Positions 18,306-28,537 of a DNA stretch of 40,944 nucleotides are shown here, one piece after another; the stretch's first letter is position 1, and every line of letters starts with the position of its first letter. Below the pieces are notes generated by a model. That model searched no databases and was not told the origin of the DNA. It saw only the letters and a list, made by a program, of their open reading frames with translations. The position numbers and the translations under genes were made by a program. Source of the stretch: Candidatus Cryosericum septentrionale (GTDB taxonomy: Bacteria; Caldisericota; Caldisericia; Cryosericales; Cryosericaceae); assembly GCF_003570995.1 (NCBI RefSeq), contig NZ_QXIY01000037.1, positions 611-41,554 on the forward strand, written 5' to 3'.

Positions 18306-19088
18306 TTCCTTGTCTCTTGGCAGTTGACGCAACTCCCTCCGCGCTGACGCTGCTGGTGGTATCGTCAAGAAAGAGACACGGCAACCGCAACAAGGCTATT
18401 GCCATCATGGGGAAGTTGACGAGTTCAAGCAGCGCTCCGTCACTGAAAACCGATCACTGATGGCGCAATGATCGCAGTATTGATGAGGTCGTGGTGGAGA
18501 TAGGGGGATTGGTGGCACCTCACGACTCTCCGTCAATGCGCTAGTCAGTGCGCTTCAGATGCGGTCCTTCGAGACAACTCATACCCGGCAAGTGCAGATC
18601 GAACGGTCAGGCGCCAGTCAGAGGTAGGGGTGACAGTGGTCGTGTGGTGGACCACAGCAGTTCGAGTTGGAACCTTCTGCTCACGGAGTTGTCTACACTT
18701 AGCAAGATTGTTGAACATTCGACGAACCACGAGAACCGTGAGCTCCCAAGTGCTGCAGCACTAGAACACAGGCGAGGATAGCTCTCTCTGTCCACAATCC
18801 CGGGAGTGTCCTCCCCGTGCTCAAGTACCCAAGTCTCTAGAACTACTACTGTACTACTGCAGTCTTCTCACTATGGCAATCACTCCGTGCTTCTCGAGGA
18901 AAATCGCCTGAGGATCTTCGCCCGCACCCCTTACACCTCTCACATTCGCAAGAGGACCGCGAGCACTCGGGTCGCAAGACGCCGCAGCCGAGACTACAGA
19001 GGTTCTTGTCCGCGTGTTTGACGCGCAAGTCTCGCATCGCGAGCACCATGTGCCGTGCCGAGGTTGTGGCTCACGGTCAGGAGTAGAC
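18306..19088. other. Long non-coding stretch at the left end of the defence island
   Basis: No open reading frame here has a ribosome site, family motif or convincing composition. A Cys-rich frame on the - strand (18846-19049) lacks a ribosome site. The stretch probably holds eroded DNA between the exporter operon and the HEPN gene. No tRNA or attachment site was recognised. Confidence 0.5.
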
Positions 19089-20378
19089 CTAGCGCGCCCG
19101 GAACAAGCGTCCACTCAACCTCGCCGTCGCGAGCGCTTCCGAGAAACTGTCCAGAGAATCGAATTCGTCCATATGGTGGCAGAGCACGCGGATGGTGAGT
19201 CTGACGCAGTTCTCCATCTCGCGCACGTCGGAAAGGGACAGAGTTTCCACGGCTCGACCATGTGCAACGTCTGAACGCTTGTCGTATAACTTCTTGATTC
19301 GCGCCGAGATATGTTTCCGTTCTGCCACATTTCGGGAGATGACCATTGCTGTTCCCTCGGCTACTGCCGACCTCACGGGAGAGGCTCCGTAGGAGAAGAG
19401 AGTCTCCAAGGCAACGGTCAGGGCGAGTATCCGCGAGCTGTTGTCAGGCTGGTCCAGAGAGACATCCGCCCAGTGAAGTACCTGGAGCAGAACACTGTGG
19501 AATGATCCGCCGGGGAGTCCCCGACCGCTTTCCGACTCCTCATACAAGGCAGACAGGACGAAGACCCCGGCTTTCCGCATACCGGCCCTGTCGGGAGGTT
19601 TGATCGTCCAGGAACGGCTTTTCCCGGTGCGTGCCCAGCTTGACTGGATGAATCCCTCTTCTGGAATGATAAGACAGTGCGTGGACTGGACCGAGCCGAT
19701 GCCAATCGCCATCTCGTTCCCATCAGAGCGGAGAGACATGCAGCCATAGCGCAGAAGCGTACAGACTCGGTGCGCCATCCCAAGTGAGAGCTCCTCTGCC
19801 CGTATTGGCTCTGCAGCATGTGTCGACCACAACACCGTCTTTCCCACGAAGTCGTTAAGATCAGGCGCCATCGCGTCGGCAACACTTCTCCTAAGCTGTG
19901 GTTTCGTAATGACGGAGCGAGCATACTCCCGGTACTGCCTCAGTAGGCGGCTGCGATCCCGTTTGGTGAAGCGCGCAACCTTGCCCCCAGCAAGTGCAAG
20001 AGGCGTTGTTCTTGGCGGGAGTTCAATACCGGTGAGCTCTCGAAGTACTGTCTGCTCTGGTGGCGGGACAGAAAGGGTCTGAAGGATCCCGTGAAGCTCG
20101 GCTTCGGCAGTCTCGACTGTTGCCTGTCCATCGACAAGGCGGGCGACTGATCGGCTCACCATCGTGCCCACTGCGGACAAAGAGAAGTGCTCCTCTGCAC
20201 CGCTATGCATCAATAGTCGCCAGGGGAAACGTCTGTAGCTGTCGATAGCCTCGGGCCCAACCTCATAGGATTCCCGGTCTATCATGAAGCACCCTGAGCC
20301 GAATCGGAATTGTGCTCGCTTCGTGGCGTTCACGATTCTCAGGAGCTCAGTCGCCAAACCGGCCTCATTGTCCTTCAC
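19089..20378 (-). CDS. Apea-like HEPN domain protein, probable defence RNase
   Basis: 429 residues from GTG 20378, with GAGGAGG four bases upstream. The C-terminal 120 residues read as an Apea-like HEPN domain: ILALTVALETLFSYG, VRSAVAEGTAMVISRN, and IKKLYDKRSDVAHGRA with the catalytic-type motif Arg368-x4-His373. HEPN proteins are mostly metal-independent RNases used in abortive defence. The first 300 residues contain no motif I know; they may sense a trigger. The start lies inside the end of the upstream frameshifted gene, so the two were once one transcription unit. Neighbours (STAND nuclease, type I RM) support a defence role. A non-defence HEPN function cannot be excluded. Confidence 0.7.
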   Translation of the reverse strand: MKDNEAGLATELLRIVNATKRAQFRFGSGCFMIDRESYEVGPEAIDSYRRFPWRLLMHSGAEEHFSLSAVGTMVSRSVARLVDGQATVETAEAELHGILQTLSVPPPEQTVLRELTGIELPPRTTPLALAGGKVARFTKRDRSRLLRQYREYARSVITKPQLRRSVADAMAPDLNDFVGKTVLWSTHAAEPIRAEELSLGMAHRVCTLLRYGCMSLRSDGNEMAIGIGSVQSTHCLIIPEEGFIQSSWARTGKSRSWTIKPPDRAGMRKAGVFVLSALYEESESGRGLPGGSFHSVLLQVLHWADVSLDQPDNSSRILALTVALETLFSYGASPVRSAVAEGTAMVISRNVAERKHISARIKKLYDKRSDVAHGRAVETLSLSDVREMENCVRLTIRVLCHHMDEFDSLDSFSEALATARLSGRLFRAR

Positions 20379-21110
20379 GAGTCCTCCTCAGCAACGCCGC
20401 CGTCAGGAGCGGGCGTGAAATCCTTTGGTACTCACACATCCGCAGCGCAGTGTGTTCCGCGGTGACTGCTGCCGAAACCTGACAAGCCATGTTGATAGAC
20501 TCTCGCGTCTGGAGGGTCGCCTTCACGCAATCTGAGGCGAACGCTCTCAACGCCTGGCATCCGGTGCGCCCTTCTCGCATCGCGCGAACCTGCGATGGTC
20601 AAGGATGACTCCGAACTTACAGGGAATGACGGCGAGTCCTCTCTGGTCGCAACTACCCTGGTGGCAGTCGCGCGACCCAGATGCTTCTCTCTCCTGGTCT
20701 CCTTCAGCGCGCAGTGCTCTTCCGGTATTCCTCGGCTCCATTGAGGGGAAGGATGCCCTTCTTGAGGGCCTGTACGTATGATGCCTCGTTGAGTACCCAC
20801 GTGAACCACCAGTGCCTCCAGCCAAGAGCTAATCAGGGCCAGCATGGGCAGGTTTGGCACAGTCCCAGCCGAGCCATGCGTGAGAAAAGCGGGCTCTTCC
20901 TGAGCATGAGAGGTTGAAGAGACATTGCTTCCATCTCTAGCGTGCATCCATTCCTTGATAGTTCTGATAGTCTGCTCTGCCAGGAAATCCTTGAGCTCGA
21001 CCGACTTGGCGCGTCCAAGCGCCAAGTAGCTCTTCCGGCAATCCACTTCCCAAGTCGGTCAAGTTCGGCATGTACATTGTTCCGTCGGTCTCTCTGGCTG
21101 TACCTGACAT
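20365..21110 (-). pseudogene. Frameshifted gene upstream of the HEPN gene
   Basis: A start at ATG 21110 has a textbook site (GGAGGTAACG directly before it), and the first residues read MSGTARETDGTMYMPNLTDL. The frame stops after about 58 codons. Protein-like sequence then continues in a second frame (ELKDFLAEQTIRTIKEWMHA, then NLPMLALISSWLEALVV), a third frame (WVLNEASYVQALKKGILPLN) and, nearer the end, a frame with CQALRAFASDCVKATLQ that stops at 20365 inside the HEPN start. At least three frameshifts are needed to make one protein of about 248 residues. I do not recognise the family. Either the gene is decaying or the sequence contains errors. Confidence 0.5.
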
Positions 21111-21373
21111 CGTTACCTCCTATGGTTGTCTAGAGCCCCCACGGAGCCGCAGGCGCTTGACTAGGCTGTTGCTGCACCGCGTAAGAACTCACGATACTTC
21201 ATTTTGACGAGAACGAGAACCTGTGCAACTCACTGAGAGCCTTCTACGCGAAACCTTTTCAACTTGCTCCAATGTCAAGGGGCGTCGAATGCAGCCCGCC
21301 ACGATCAAGAGCGTCGTTGCGGGAGTCGTGCCCAGAGAATGAGCCTGCTACATGTACGCGGCACGACCCAGGG

Positions 21374-24300
21374 TCATTGGGCGTCATTGTCATCCTCGTT
21401 CCTCGTGGCCCACTTGTCAATCCGCTCCGCCTGCGCTTCTAGCTCTGAGCGGATACTGCGTGCCCAACGCTGAACGACCGCATTTGTGCTTGTCTCAAGC
21501 TGTCTGTAGAGATCGGCCACCAGCTTGGCCGACCGTCCTCGAGATACCCAGCCTAGGATGTCACGGAGACGGTTGCCCACGATGGCCTGCACGACAGTGT
21601 TTTGTCCATATGTGTCCACCACATACCTGGCAACCTCATTCCACGTGTACCCATCGCTCTCGGACTTCCTCACACCAATGGGCAGAAGGTCCAGTAGGAA
21701 CAGAGGAGCATGTTCCTGGTCAGCGCCACACCACTCGCGGGCTTCCTGGAGCGTGATCTGGGAAAACCCAGTCTCCAAGTCGCTGTCATCCCTCTCGCGG
21801 CTAGCGAAGGCAATCCGGGCTCTCGTCGCAGCGGGGAGTCCTCGCTTTGCCACGCTCTCCTGTACCAGCGCCCACACTGTTGGCCAGTACTCTTTGAGGA
21901 GGACCGGAGCAGCCTCATCCACGTCGTGGTCACTTCGTTCGGAATCCTCAGGCTCCGTGCCAGAGTCGGAAAGAAGCTGCGAGACTAGGTCTGTCGCGAG
22001 TTCCTGGTCATCTTGCTCGTGCAGAAGCCAGATCACAGAACGGTTCCACCAGAACCAGTCAAGGTGCTGCCCCGTTCGCAGACTACCCATTAGCCTATGA
22101 TCCATGAGCAAGGCCTTCAGAGCGAGTCGCACTTCAAGAGGAGGCTTTTCGTCGTGGGCAGAGGCGTAGTTGCAGAGAAGTGAAAGACTGAGATTGAGGG
22201 CTTCGGGGGTTCCAAGGGAACGAACGGACGCTGCCATGGTTGCCAAGTCGTCGGGCTCAAGTCCCTTCAGCACGTACTGGTATGTCAAGCGGCGCAAGCT
22301 CGAGACCTTGATGTCTCCTTCCTCCGCAGCGTGCATGCATCGCTGCAGAGACCTGTAGCCCGGTTCTGACCACAATGTAGTGTCCACCAGGAAGGGGAGT
22401 AGTGCACCATCGTCGCGCATCCTGTCGAGAACCAGTTCGACCCGGTCGGTGTCTTGTGTCCGCAGCGATGCCAGCAAACCGCCCATTACACCGACGTTCA
22501 CTTTTTCCACTGGTTGGCTGAGTAGGGGAATCGTATCCAGTAACCTATCCACGATGACCCACGGATCTCTGAGAGCTGTGCCAAGCTTGCTACCGAACAC
22601 GATACTTGGCCCTGGACTGTCTGTCGACTCGAGAAGAAGGGGTATGGCACTGGTCAGTTCGCTGCCATGATCGTTGCAGTACGCTGCTAGATCGGTCAGG
22701 CTATTGTCCACTGAGTTCTGCAAGTCTGTGCTCCTAAGGTACTCTGGGCCTCCGAGGACCTCGGTGCGTATTCGCTCGTCAAGCGACGTCGGTTCCATGT
22801 CCCGCAACCAAGACTCTAGTCTGGGCTTGTCAAATTCCCGTGGACTGTCCAGCAATTCAATGACCCTGTTGCGCAGTGCAGGCAAGTGCTCCCGGGCATC
22901 CTCTATGATTGCCCTCACGATTGGCTCGGCAATCTCCTGGAACCCGTTCTCAACAAGCTCGGGTACTTTGTCGACGAGACCAGTAGCTGCTGCATCCCGA
23001 ACTGCTATCTCCTTTGATCGCAACGAATCGTTCAGCCGAATCGTGATCTCATGCCAGTAGCTGTTGATTTCATCTCGTGACCGTGGCCAGTAGTCAAATT
23101 GTGGACGACGACCCCCTTGGTTCAGTATCTCCATGCTCCCGACAATCTGCCCTGTTGTCAGGGCATTGCACAACGCCGTGACTCCGAGCACCCTGCACGC
23201 CTCGAACGGGCTGCCTGTAGCACCATCCAATACCGACAGACGGTCCAGAAGAGGCGTCTGCGTGCCAGGAAGGACCCACCGAAAGAGGTCAGCGTACTGC
23301 TCAGCCACCTGGTGACGATGCGATGTCGTGTCGCCCGCAGCAAAAACAAGGAACACGGGTGCAACCAAGTCAAAGCACTGAGGCCACCAACAGAGCTTGG
23401 CCATGGCCTCGACCAGTGCTCCAGTCGACTCCATAGCATCACGCGCCTTCTCAGGAGTGAAGGAAGCGAATGCATGTGAAAGAGATCGGGCAGCTGCCAA
23501 CGGATTGCACTCCGCAACCGCCGAGAGCAAACGTGCACCGCTATCCGTGGTCAGGTAGGCGCTGTCAGAGAGCAGACCGCTCCGATCGCAGAACTTCTCG
23601 ATTGCTTGCGTGGCTTTCCCAAAGAAGCACAGTCGACTGAGGCGCTCACAAAACGAAACTCGGAGGTCATCCGGTAGTTGGTCCATCAGACCAAGAGTCG
23701 AGGGAAGTTCTTTCTGTCGCCACCACTCGTAGGCGAGTCTGTCTGCCAGAAGATCCTGAGAGACAATCGCGTAGCCGTATTGCTTCTTGGCGTACCCTTT
23801 AGTCGTGAGTGTCTCGATTGCCTCAAGGAAGACGTCGGCGTTCGTGTCATGACAGAAGACCTTGGCAACATGCTCTGACTCGGCCTTAAGGGAATCGCGA
23901 TATCCAACGCGACTGAACAGACTCAGGGCATTCAAGCATGACTTCTCGTTGTCCGAGAGCAGGGCAACGTGCGCCCTCATCGTTTCTACAGGCGAGTGGT
24001 CCATCAGTGCTTGTACGTTGTAGTCTCCTTCACCTAGCTGCACCGCAATCGTACACGCGATTCCAGGAAGGCCCTGTGCTTGCCGTATCGCGAATTCGAC
24101 GTCTATGTAGGTCAAACTCGGAGCACAGTCGACCACAATCTGCTTCACTGCGTCGTCTGGCATCCGACCAAGGACCAAGGTAGTCTGCTGCGGCAGGTCA
24201 CACGACGGCACTGACACTGTTACAAGGGTCACCCGAGTTGAGCTGTCAACTACTTCCTGTGCCAGCCATGAGCGCTCAGACTCGCCGCAGTTGTCAACAA

Positions 24301-25195
24301 TGAACGCGCATGAAACGTCCAGTGATTTGACCCAGGACCACGCGTACCGAACCGAATCCACTCCGCCCCCCTTCTCATCGATGTACAATACAGAGCGGCT
24401 CGGAGTAGTCCGAGACTGGTCATCGTCATCCCCAGGCCGAAGCGCTTCTACGAGCATGCGGGTTCTGCCTACCCCCGGCAGTCCCACTATTTTCCATACC
24501 TTATGTTGCATGAGTTGCTGCCTAAGGAGAGCGATCATGGTCGTTTCGTCGGTCGATGCATGGAAAGGGTTGGCGTACTTGTGATCCCGTGACATGAGGT
24601 CCCATGTCAGGAGACCATCTGGCGGCTGCCTTCGCAGCCAGGACAGCACTTGGACTACAGCGCTTGGGAATCGATTCACCCATGAAGCGAGCACTCCGGC
24701 GTCCCAGATCAATATCCTGTTCTTGCGTGGCAAGGTCGGGTCTTTCCTCGCGATCTGGTCTACCATCGCGGCTATCCGCTTGCTTCGATCCTGGTCCGTC
24801 CAGTCGAGAGCCACCACAAGGACGTATTTCCCTCCTCGACGCAGAGTGTCTCGCACTCCAGGCCTTATGAGACCGTTCTTCGGGGACAGCAATTCGACGC
24901 TGCATTGAGTCGGCCCGAACTTCTTGCAGGCTTTGCACTGGAAGACCACATCTGTGCCCGGGAACCAATCAGGGATGGCTTCCGGCTTGGCACTCCAGGA
25001 TATGGAGGCGTCAACGCCGCCATCTGCCGCCTTCGTATCAGCGTTGACATGCCAGCAGCCAAGAGGAACACCCATAAGCAGAGCTGAGTTGTCCAGCAGG
25101 ATCTTGAGCAACTGAGGCAGTTGCTGCTCAGAGAGCCCCGTTATGTCCTCAGCTTTCACGCCGATCAGAGCGTTGTCAGCTTGTATGTTTCCCAT
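21374..25195 (-). CDS. Mrr-like nuclease/STAND NTPase, Avs-like antiphage protein
   Basis: 1273 residues from ATG 25195 (MGNIQADNALIGV), chosen because a GGGAAGGGAG stretch precedes it; the frame is open further upstream but without protein-like sequence. Residues 50-190 look like a PD-(D/E)xK restriction fold of the Mrr kind: DGGVDASISW (Asp62) and VVFQCKACKKFG (Gln86, Lys88). A P-loop NTPase of STAND type follows: GLPGVGRTR (238-246, Arg in place of the Walker A Lys) and Walker B CAFIVDNCGES. From about 500 to the end are helical repeats likely to recognise a target. This layout matches the AVAST/Avs family, in which phage proteins trigger nuclease activity; assignment to a subtype is not possible by eye. 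Monocistronic, divergent from the type I RM operon. Confidence 0.75.
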   Translation of the reverse strand: MGNIQADNALIGVKAEDITGLSEQQLPQLLKILLDNSALLMGVPLGCWHVNADTKAADGGVDASISWSAKPEAIPDWFPGTDVVFQCKACKKFGPTQCSVELLSPKNGLIRPGVRDTLRRGGKYVLVVALDWTDQDRSKRIAAMVDQIARKDPTLPRKNRILIWDAGVLASWVNRFPSAVVQVLSWLRRQPPDGLLTWDLMSRDHKYANPFHASTDETTMIALLRQQLMQHKVWKIVGLPGVGRTRMLVEALRPGDDDDQSRTTPSRSVLYIDEKGGGVDSVRYAWSWVKSLDVSCAFIVDNCGESERSWLAQEVVDSSTRVTLVTVSVPSCDLPQQTTLVLGRMPDDAVKQIVVDCAPSLTYIDVEFAIRQAQGLPGIACTIAVQLGEGDYNVQALMDHSPVETMRAHVALLSDNEKSCLNALSLFSRVGYRDSLKAESEHVAKVFCHDTNADVFLEAIETLTTKGYAKKQYGYAIVSQDLLADRLAYEWWRQKELPSTLGLMDQLPDDLRVSFCERLSRLCFFGKATQAIEKFCDRSGLLSDSAYLTTDSGARLLSAVAECNPLAAARSLSHAFASFTPEKARDAMESTGALVEAMAKLCWWPQCFDLVAPVFLVFAAGDTTSHRHQVAEQYADLFRWVLPGTQTPLLDRLSVLDGATGSPFEACRVLGVTALCNALTTGQIVGSMEILNQGGRRPQFDYWPRSRDEINSYWHEITIRLNDSLRSKEIAVRDAAATGLVDKVPELVENGFQEIAEPIVRAIIEDAREHLPALRNRVIELLDSPREFDKPRLESWLRDMEPTSLDERIRTEVLGGPEYLRSTDLQNSVDNSLTDLAAYCNDHGSELTSAIPLLLESTDSPGPSIVFGSKLGTALRDPWVIVDRLLDTIPLLSQPVEKVNVGVMGGLLASLRTQDTDRVELVLDRMRDDGALLPFLVDTTLWSEPGYRSLQRCMHAAEEGDIKVSSLRRLTYQYVLKGLEPDDLATMAASVRSLGTPEALNLSLSLLCNYASAHDEKPPLEVRLALKALLMDHRLMGSLRTGQHLDWFWWNRSVIWLLHEQDDQELATDLVSQLLSDSGTEPEDSERSDHDVDEAAPVLLKEYWPTVWALVQESVAKRGLPAATRARIAFASRERDDSDLETGFSQITLQEAREWCGADQEHAPLFLLDLLPIGVRKSESDGYTWNEVARYVVDTYGQNTVVQAIVGNRLRDILGWVSRGRSAKLVADLYRQLETSTNAVVQRWARSIRSELEAQAERIDKWATRNEDDNDAQ

Positions 25196-25610
25196 TCTCC
25201 CTTCCCGACATGTACTGGCCATCGTCCCGAGCCACCTATTGAAGTGTAGGCGGGACCGGCGAATGACGCAAGACGTCAAGCAGAACGTGAACGACGCGTT
25301 CAGCAGCTGTGTGTTCGAAGGTGTGTGTTTTTGCGGCGGTTCTCGCCTTAGTTCGTGTCCAAGGCGAGCCCACGTATTGATGTCGCCTAGTGGGTTTCCA
25401 CCGATGCCCCGTTCGCACGGTTCTTGCTGTTCGTCAGGGAAGTGATTACGGCACGCGCTCCGACACTCGACATGCGGTACAGGTAGCCCAATCAAGTATC
25501 TGCCTCGGCGTGGCTTGGCCACTGCATCGATGACAGACTGTCGACTCGTGTCCGGGTTTTGCCGCGCAGTGCTATACTCAAAATGGTTTCCAACCTACCG
25601 AGGGGGCACG
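25196..25610. other. Intergenic region between divergent STAND and hsdM genes
   Basis: No gene is supported in these 415 bases. For hsdM a TATACT box (25573-25578) lies 32 bases upstream of the start, without a convincing -35. Shared control of the STAND gene and RM operon from this region is possible. Confidence 0.4.
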
Positions 25611-27164
25611 ATGAACCACAACGGCAACAACATTGAATCCCGCCTGTGGGTAGCAGCCGATGAGCTTCGGGCCAACTCCAGGCTGAAGTCATCGGAATAT
25701 GCCGTCCCGGTGTTGGGGCTGGTCTTTCTTCGCTATGCCGACCACAAGTTCCAGGCGGCGGCGCAGGAACTGGCCGGTCAAGGCGGCGGGCGGCGGAAGG
25801 TTGGACCGGTGGACTATCAGGCAAAGGGCGTGCTCTATCTGCCCGACGCGGCACGCTTCTCGGTGCTGATCCAACTGCCGGAAGGGACCAACATCGGCGC
25901 GGCCATCAACGATGCCATGCGCGCCATCGAAGCGGAGAACCCCGACCTCAAGGACGTACTGCCCAAGACCTACAACCGCTTTGACAACGCCCTGCTCAAG
26001 GAATTGCTCAAGGCCATGAATTCCATCCCCACGGACATTGAGGGCGACGCCTTCGGCAAGATCTACGAATACTTCCTTGGCCAATTCGCCATGAGTGAGG
26101 GCCAGAAGGGCGGCGAGTTCTTCACTCCCACCCCTATTGTCCAGCTGATCGTCAGCATCATCGAACCATTCCATGGTCTCCTCTTCGACCCAGCTACCGG
26201 TTCTGGCGGCATGTTTGTGCAGAGCGGCCGCTTCGTCGAGGAACGCAAAAAGAACCCTGGTGCCGAACTAAGCATCTATGGCCAGGAGAAGGTGGCCGAA
26301 ACCGTTCGTTTGGCCAAGATGAACTTGGCTGTGCATGGCCTGGCCGGTGACATCAGGGATGGCAACACTTACTACGAAGACCTGCACCACTCCACCGGCA
26401 AATTCGACTTCGTCATGGCCAATCCACCCTTCAACGTCGACCGTGTGGACAAGGACCGGCTCAAGGACGACCCACGCTTTCCTTTCGGCCTGCCCCGCGC
26501 CGACAACGCCAACTACCTCTGGATCCAGCTGTTCTACAGCGCCCTTAATGGCACCGGTCGCGCCGGGTTCGTCATGGCCAACTCCGCCGCCGACGCCCGC
26601 AACTCGGAACTGGACATCCGCAGGCAACTGATCGAAGCCCATGCCGTGGATGTGATGGTGGCGGTCGGTCCCAACTTCTTCTACACCGTGGTCCTGCCCT
26701 GCACCCTCTGGTTCTTCGACCGGGGGAAGCGCAAGACCGCCCGCGCCGACAAGGTACTCTTCATTGATGCCCGCCACCTCTACCGCCAAATCGATCGCGC
26801 TCACCGCGACTGGACCCCAGCGCAGGTTGAGTTCCTGGCCAACATCGCCCGACTCTACCGTGGCGAGGCCGCGGAGAACCTGCACGACAGCGCTGAACTG
26901 CTGACCGAACACTTCGGCAAGAAGCCCAAATATGCTGATGTGGCAGGCCTGTGCAAGGTGGCGACACTGGCTGAGATCGAAGCTCAAGGGTGGAGTCTCA
27001 ACCCCGGCCGCTATGTGGGCGTGGCCGCTCGCGAGGAGGAGGACTTTGACTTCAAGGAGCGACTGGAGGAGCAGAACGAAGAACTGGAGGCCCTCAACGT
27101 CGAGGCCCGGGAACTGGAAGAGCGGATTGCAGAGAACGTCGTCAAGCTGTTGAGCGAGGGATGA
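25611..27164 (+). CDS. hsdM: Type I restriction-modification DNA methyltransferase subunit
   Basis: 517 residues from ATG 25611, preceded by GAGGGGG. N-terminal helical HsdM domain ([39 protein letters not shown] region, split across 9-47), then a SAM-dependent N6-adenine methylase: motif [12 protein letters not shown] (193-200) and motif IV MANPPFN (271-274), followed by [15 protein letters not shown] and a C-terminal coiled coil rich in Glu. It methylates adenine in the host site defined by HsdS and is part of the restriction complex. The gene appears intact. Its third codon positions are clearly more GC-rich than those of its neighbours in the island, so it may have a different source. Confidence 0.95.
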   Translation: MNHNGNNIESRLWVAADELRANSRLKSSEYAVPVLGLVFLRYADHKFQAAAQELAGQGGGRRKVGPVDYQAKGVLYLPDAARFSVLIQLPEGTNIGAAINDAMRAIEAENPDLKDVLPKTYNRFDNALLKELLKAMNSIPTDIEGDAFGKIYEYFLGQFAMSEGQKGGEFFTPTPIVQLIVSIIEPFHGLLFDPATGSGGMFVQSGRFVEERKKNPGAELSIYGQEKVAETVRLAKMNLAVHGLAGDIRDGNTYYEDLHHSTGKFDFVMANPPFNVDRVDKDRLKDDPRFPFGLPRADNANYLWIQLFYSALNGTGRAGFVMANSAADARNSELDIRRQLIEAHAVDVMVAVGPNFFYTVVLPCTLWFFDRGKRKTARADKVLFIDARHLYRQIDRAHRDWTPAQVEFLANIARLYRGEAAENLHDSAELLTEHFGKKPKYADVAGLCKVATLAEIEAQGWSLNPGRYVGVAAREEEDFDFKERLEEQNEELEALNVEARELEERIAENVVKLLSEG

Positions 27165-28417
27165 TGACCTGGCCCGAAGTCCAATTCGAGACGCTGTTCT
27201 CAGAACCTCAACGCAACGGGCTCTACAAGGAGAAGCAGTTCCATGGTTCCGGTGCGAAAATCGTCAACATGGGGGAGCTGTTCGCATATCGCTTCCTAGG
27301 GTCCCAGGACATGCAACGCGTTCAGATAAGTGATACCGAATACCGGCGCTTTGGTCTGCAAGATGGCGACCTTCTCTTTGCACGTCGTAGCCTCATAGAG
27401 TCCGGCGCTGGGAAATGTGTCATAGTCGAGGGTGTGAAGGAAGAAATGGTCTTTGAGTCGTCTTTAATCCGAGTGCGATTAGCCCAAGAGAGGTGTTCTA
27501 GTCGCTTCTATCTGTACTACTTCTCCTGTCCCCCAGGACGCTCGCGGGTTGAGGCGATCATTACAGGGGCTGCTCAAAAGGGCATTCGAGGGACTGACCT
27601 GGCACGAATCATTGTTCATCTCCCCCCTCTCGCCACGCAACAGAAAATCGCGGCGATTCTCTCGGCCTATGATGACCTGATCGAGAACAACCTGCAGCGG
27701 ATCAAGATTCTGGAAGAGATGGCGCAGAACCTCTACCGCGAGTGGTTTGCCAGGTTCCGCTTCCTCGGCCACCAGCACGCCCGCTTCGTCGACTCCCCCC
27801 TTGGCAGGATTCCAGAGGCGTGGGAGGTTGTGCCCTTGGGCAAACTTACAGAACTAAGGAAGGACAAGTTCAAGGAGGCACTGCATTCGGAGTGCCCTCT
27901 CTTGGACTTAGCGAAGATGCAACAGCAAACACTTTCTGTGGGCGAAACGGGGAATCCTAGCGAACTTACAACATCACGTATCGTTTTCGAGGAAGACGAC
28001 ATCCTGTTCGGCTCCATTCGACCTTATCTCCACAAAGTTGCTCTCGCCCCCTGTCGAGGTGTCACGAACGTATCGGTGCTGGTTGTTCGGTCTGCTGAGA
28101 AGACTCTGCAATCGTTTCTTGCCGTGCTCTTATCTTCGATAGACGCAATTCGCTGGGCTGACCAGCACAGCACGGGAACCAAAATGCCCGTCATCAAATG
28201 GGAAGTATTGCGGACGATGCCCGTGCTGCTACCATCGCAGGCTGTTCTTGGATCCTTTGAGACTTCTGTTCAGCCAATGCTGCAGACTGTAAAGATGGCA
28301 TCTTCGCGCAACCAGAATCTCCGCCGCACCCGCGACCTGCTGCTGCCCCGGCTTATCTCCGGCGAGGTGGACGTGTCGGAACTGGACATCGCCGTTCCCG
28401 ACCAGGCTGGAGCTTGA
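27161..28417 (+). CDS. hsdS: Type I restriction-modification specificity subunit
   Basis: 418 residues; the start ATG overlaps the hsdM stop (ATGA). Classical two-half HsdS: first target-recognition domain about 5-155, central conserved helix about 155-200 ([20 protein letters not shown], then [19 protein letters not shown]), second recognition domain about 221-370, and a C-terminal helix about 375-410 containing [20 protein letters not shown]. It sets the bipartite DNA site for both methylation and cleavage. The recognition domains are more AT-rich than the conserved helices, as usual for swapped domains. A 120-base gap follows before the next gene, the only loose junction in this operon. 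Confidence 0.94.
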   Translation: MMTWPEVQFETLFSEPQRNGLYKEKQFHGSGAKIVNMGELFAYRFLGSQDMQRVQISDTEYRRFGLQDGDLLFARRSLIESGAGKCVIVEGVKEEMVFESSLIRVRLAQERCSSRFYLYYFSCPPGRSRVEAIITGAAQKGIRGTDLARIIVHLPPLATQQKIAAILSAYDDLIENNLQRIKILEEMAQNLYREWFARFRFLGHQHARFVDSPLGRIPEAWEVVPLGKLTELRKDKFKEALHSECPLLDLAKMQQQTLSVGETGNPSELTTSRIVFEEDDILFGSIRPYLHKVALAPCRGVTNVSVLVVRSAEKTLQSFLAVLLSSIDAIRWADQHSTGTKMPVIKWEVLRTMPVLLPSQAVLGSFETSVQPMLQTVKMASSRNQNLRRTRDLLLPRLISGEVDVSELDIAVPDQAGA

Positions 28418-28537
28418 GAGCTGTGGTAATAATATTTCCGGATTCTCACAACGAGTCCCCGAGGCCTCTCGAAGGGAGTTGACGGGGTGTGCAGGCATAG
28501 GCAAAGCAGCAGGTGAACATTAGCGGAGGCACATGAA

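Noticed and set aside
18138-18460. Frames with PRRREP-type repeats around 18.2-18.4 kb
   Set aside because: These arise from translating the palindromic repeat units, not from a protein gene.
18545-18730. 61-residue frame on the - strand that looks mildly protein-like
   Set aside because: No ribosome site or family motif, and the overlapping frames are equally open.
18846-19049. Cys-rich 67-residue frame on the - strand after the HEPN gene
   Set aside because: No ribosome site before the ATG, no known zinc-binding arrangement, and it lies in an eroded non-coding stretch.
26268-26987. Long - strand frame opposite hsdM (239 residues)
   Set aside because: Shadow of the GC-rich hsdM codons; hsdM motifs are unambiguous.
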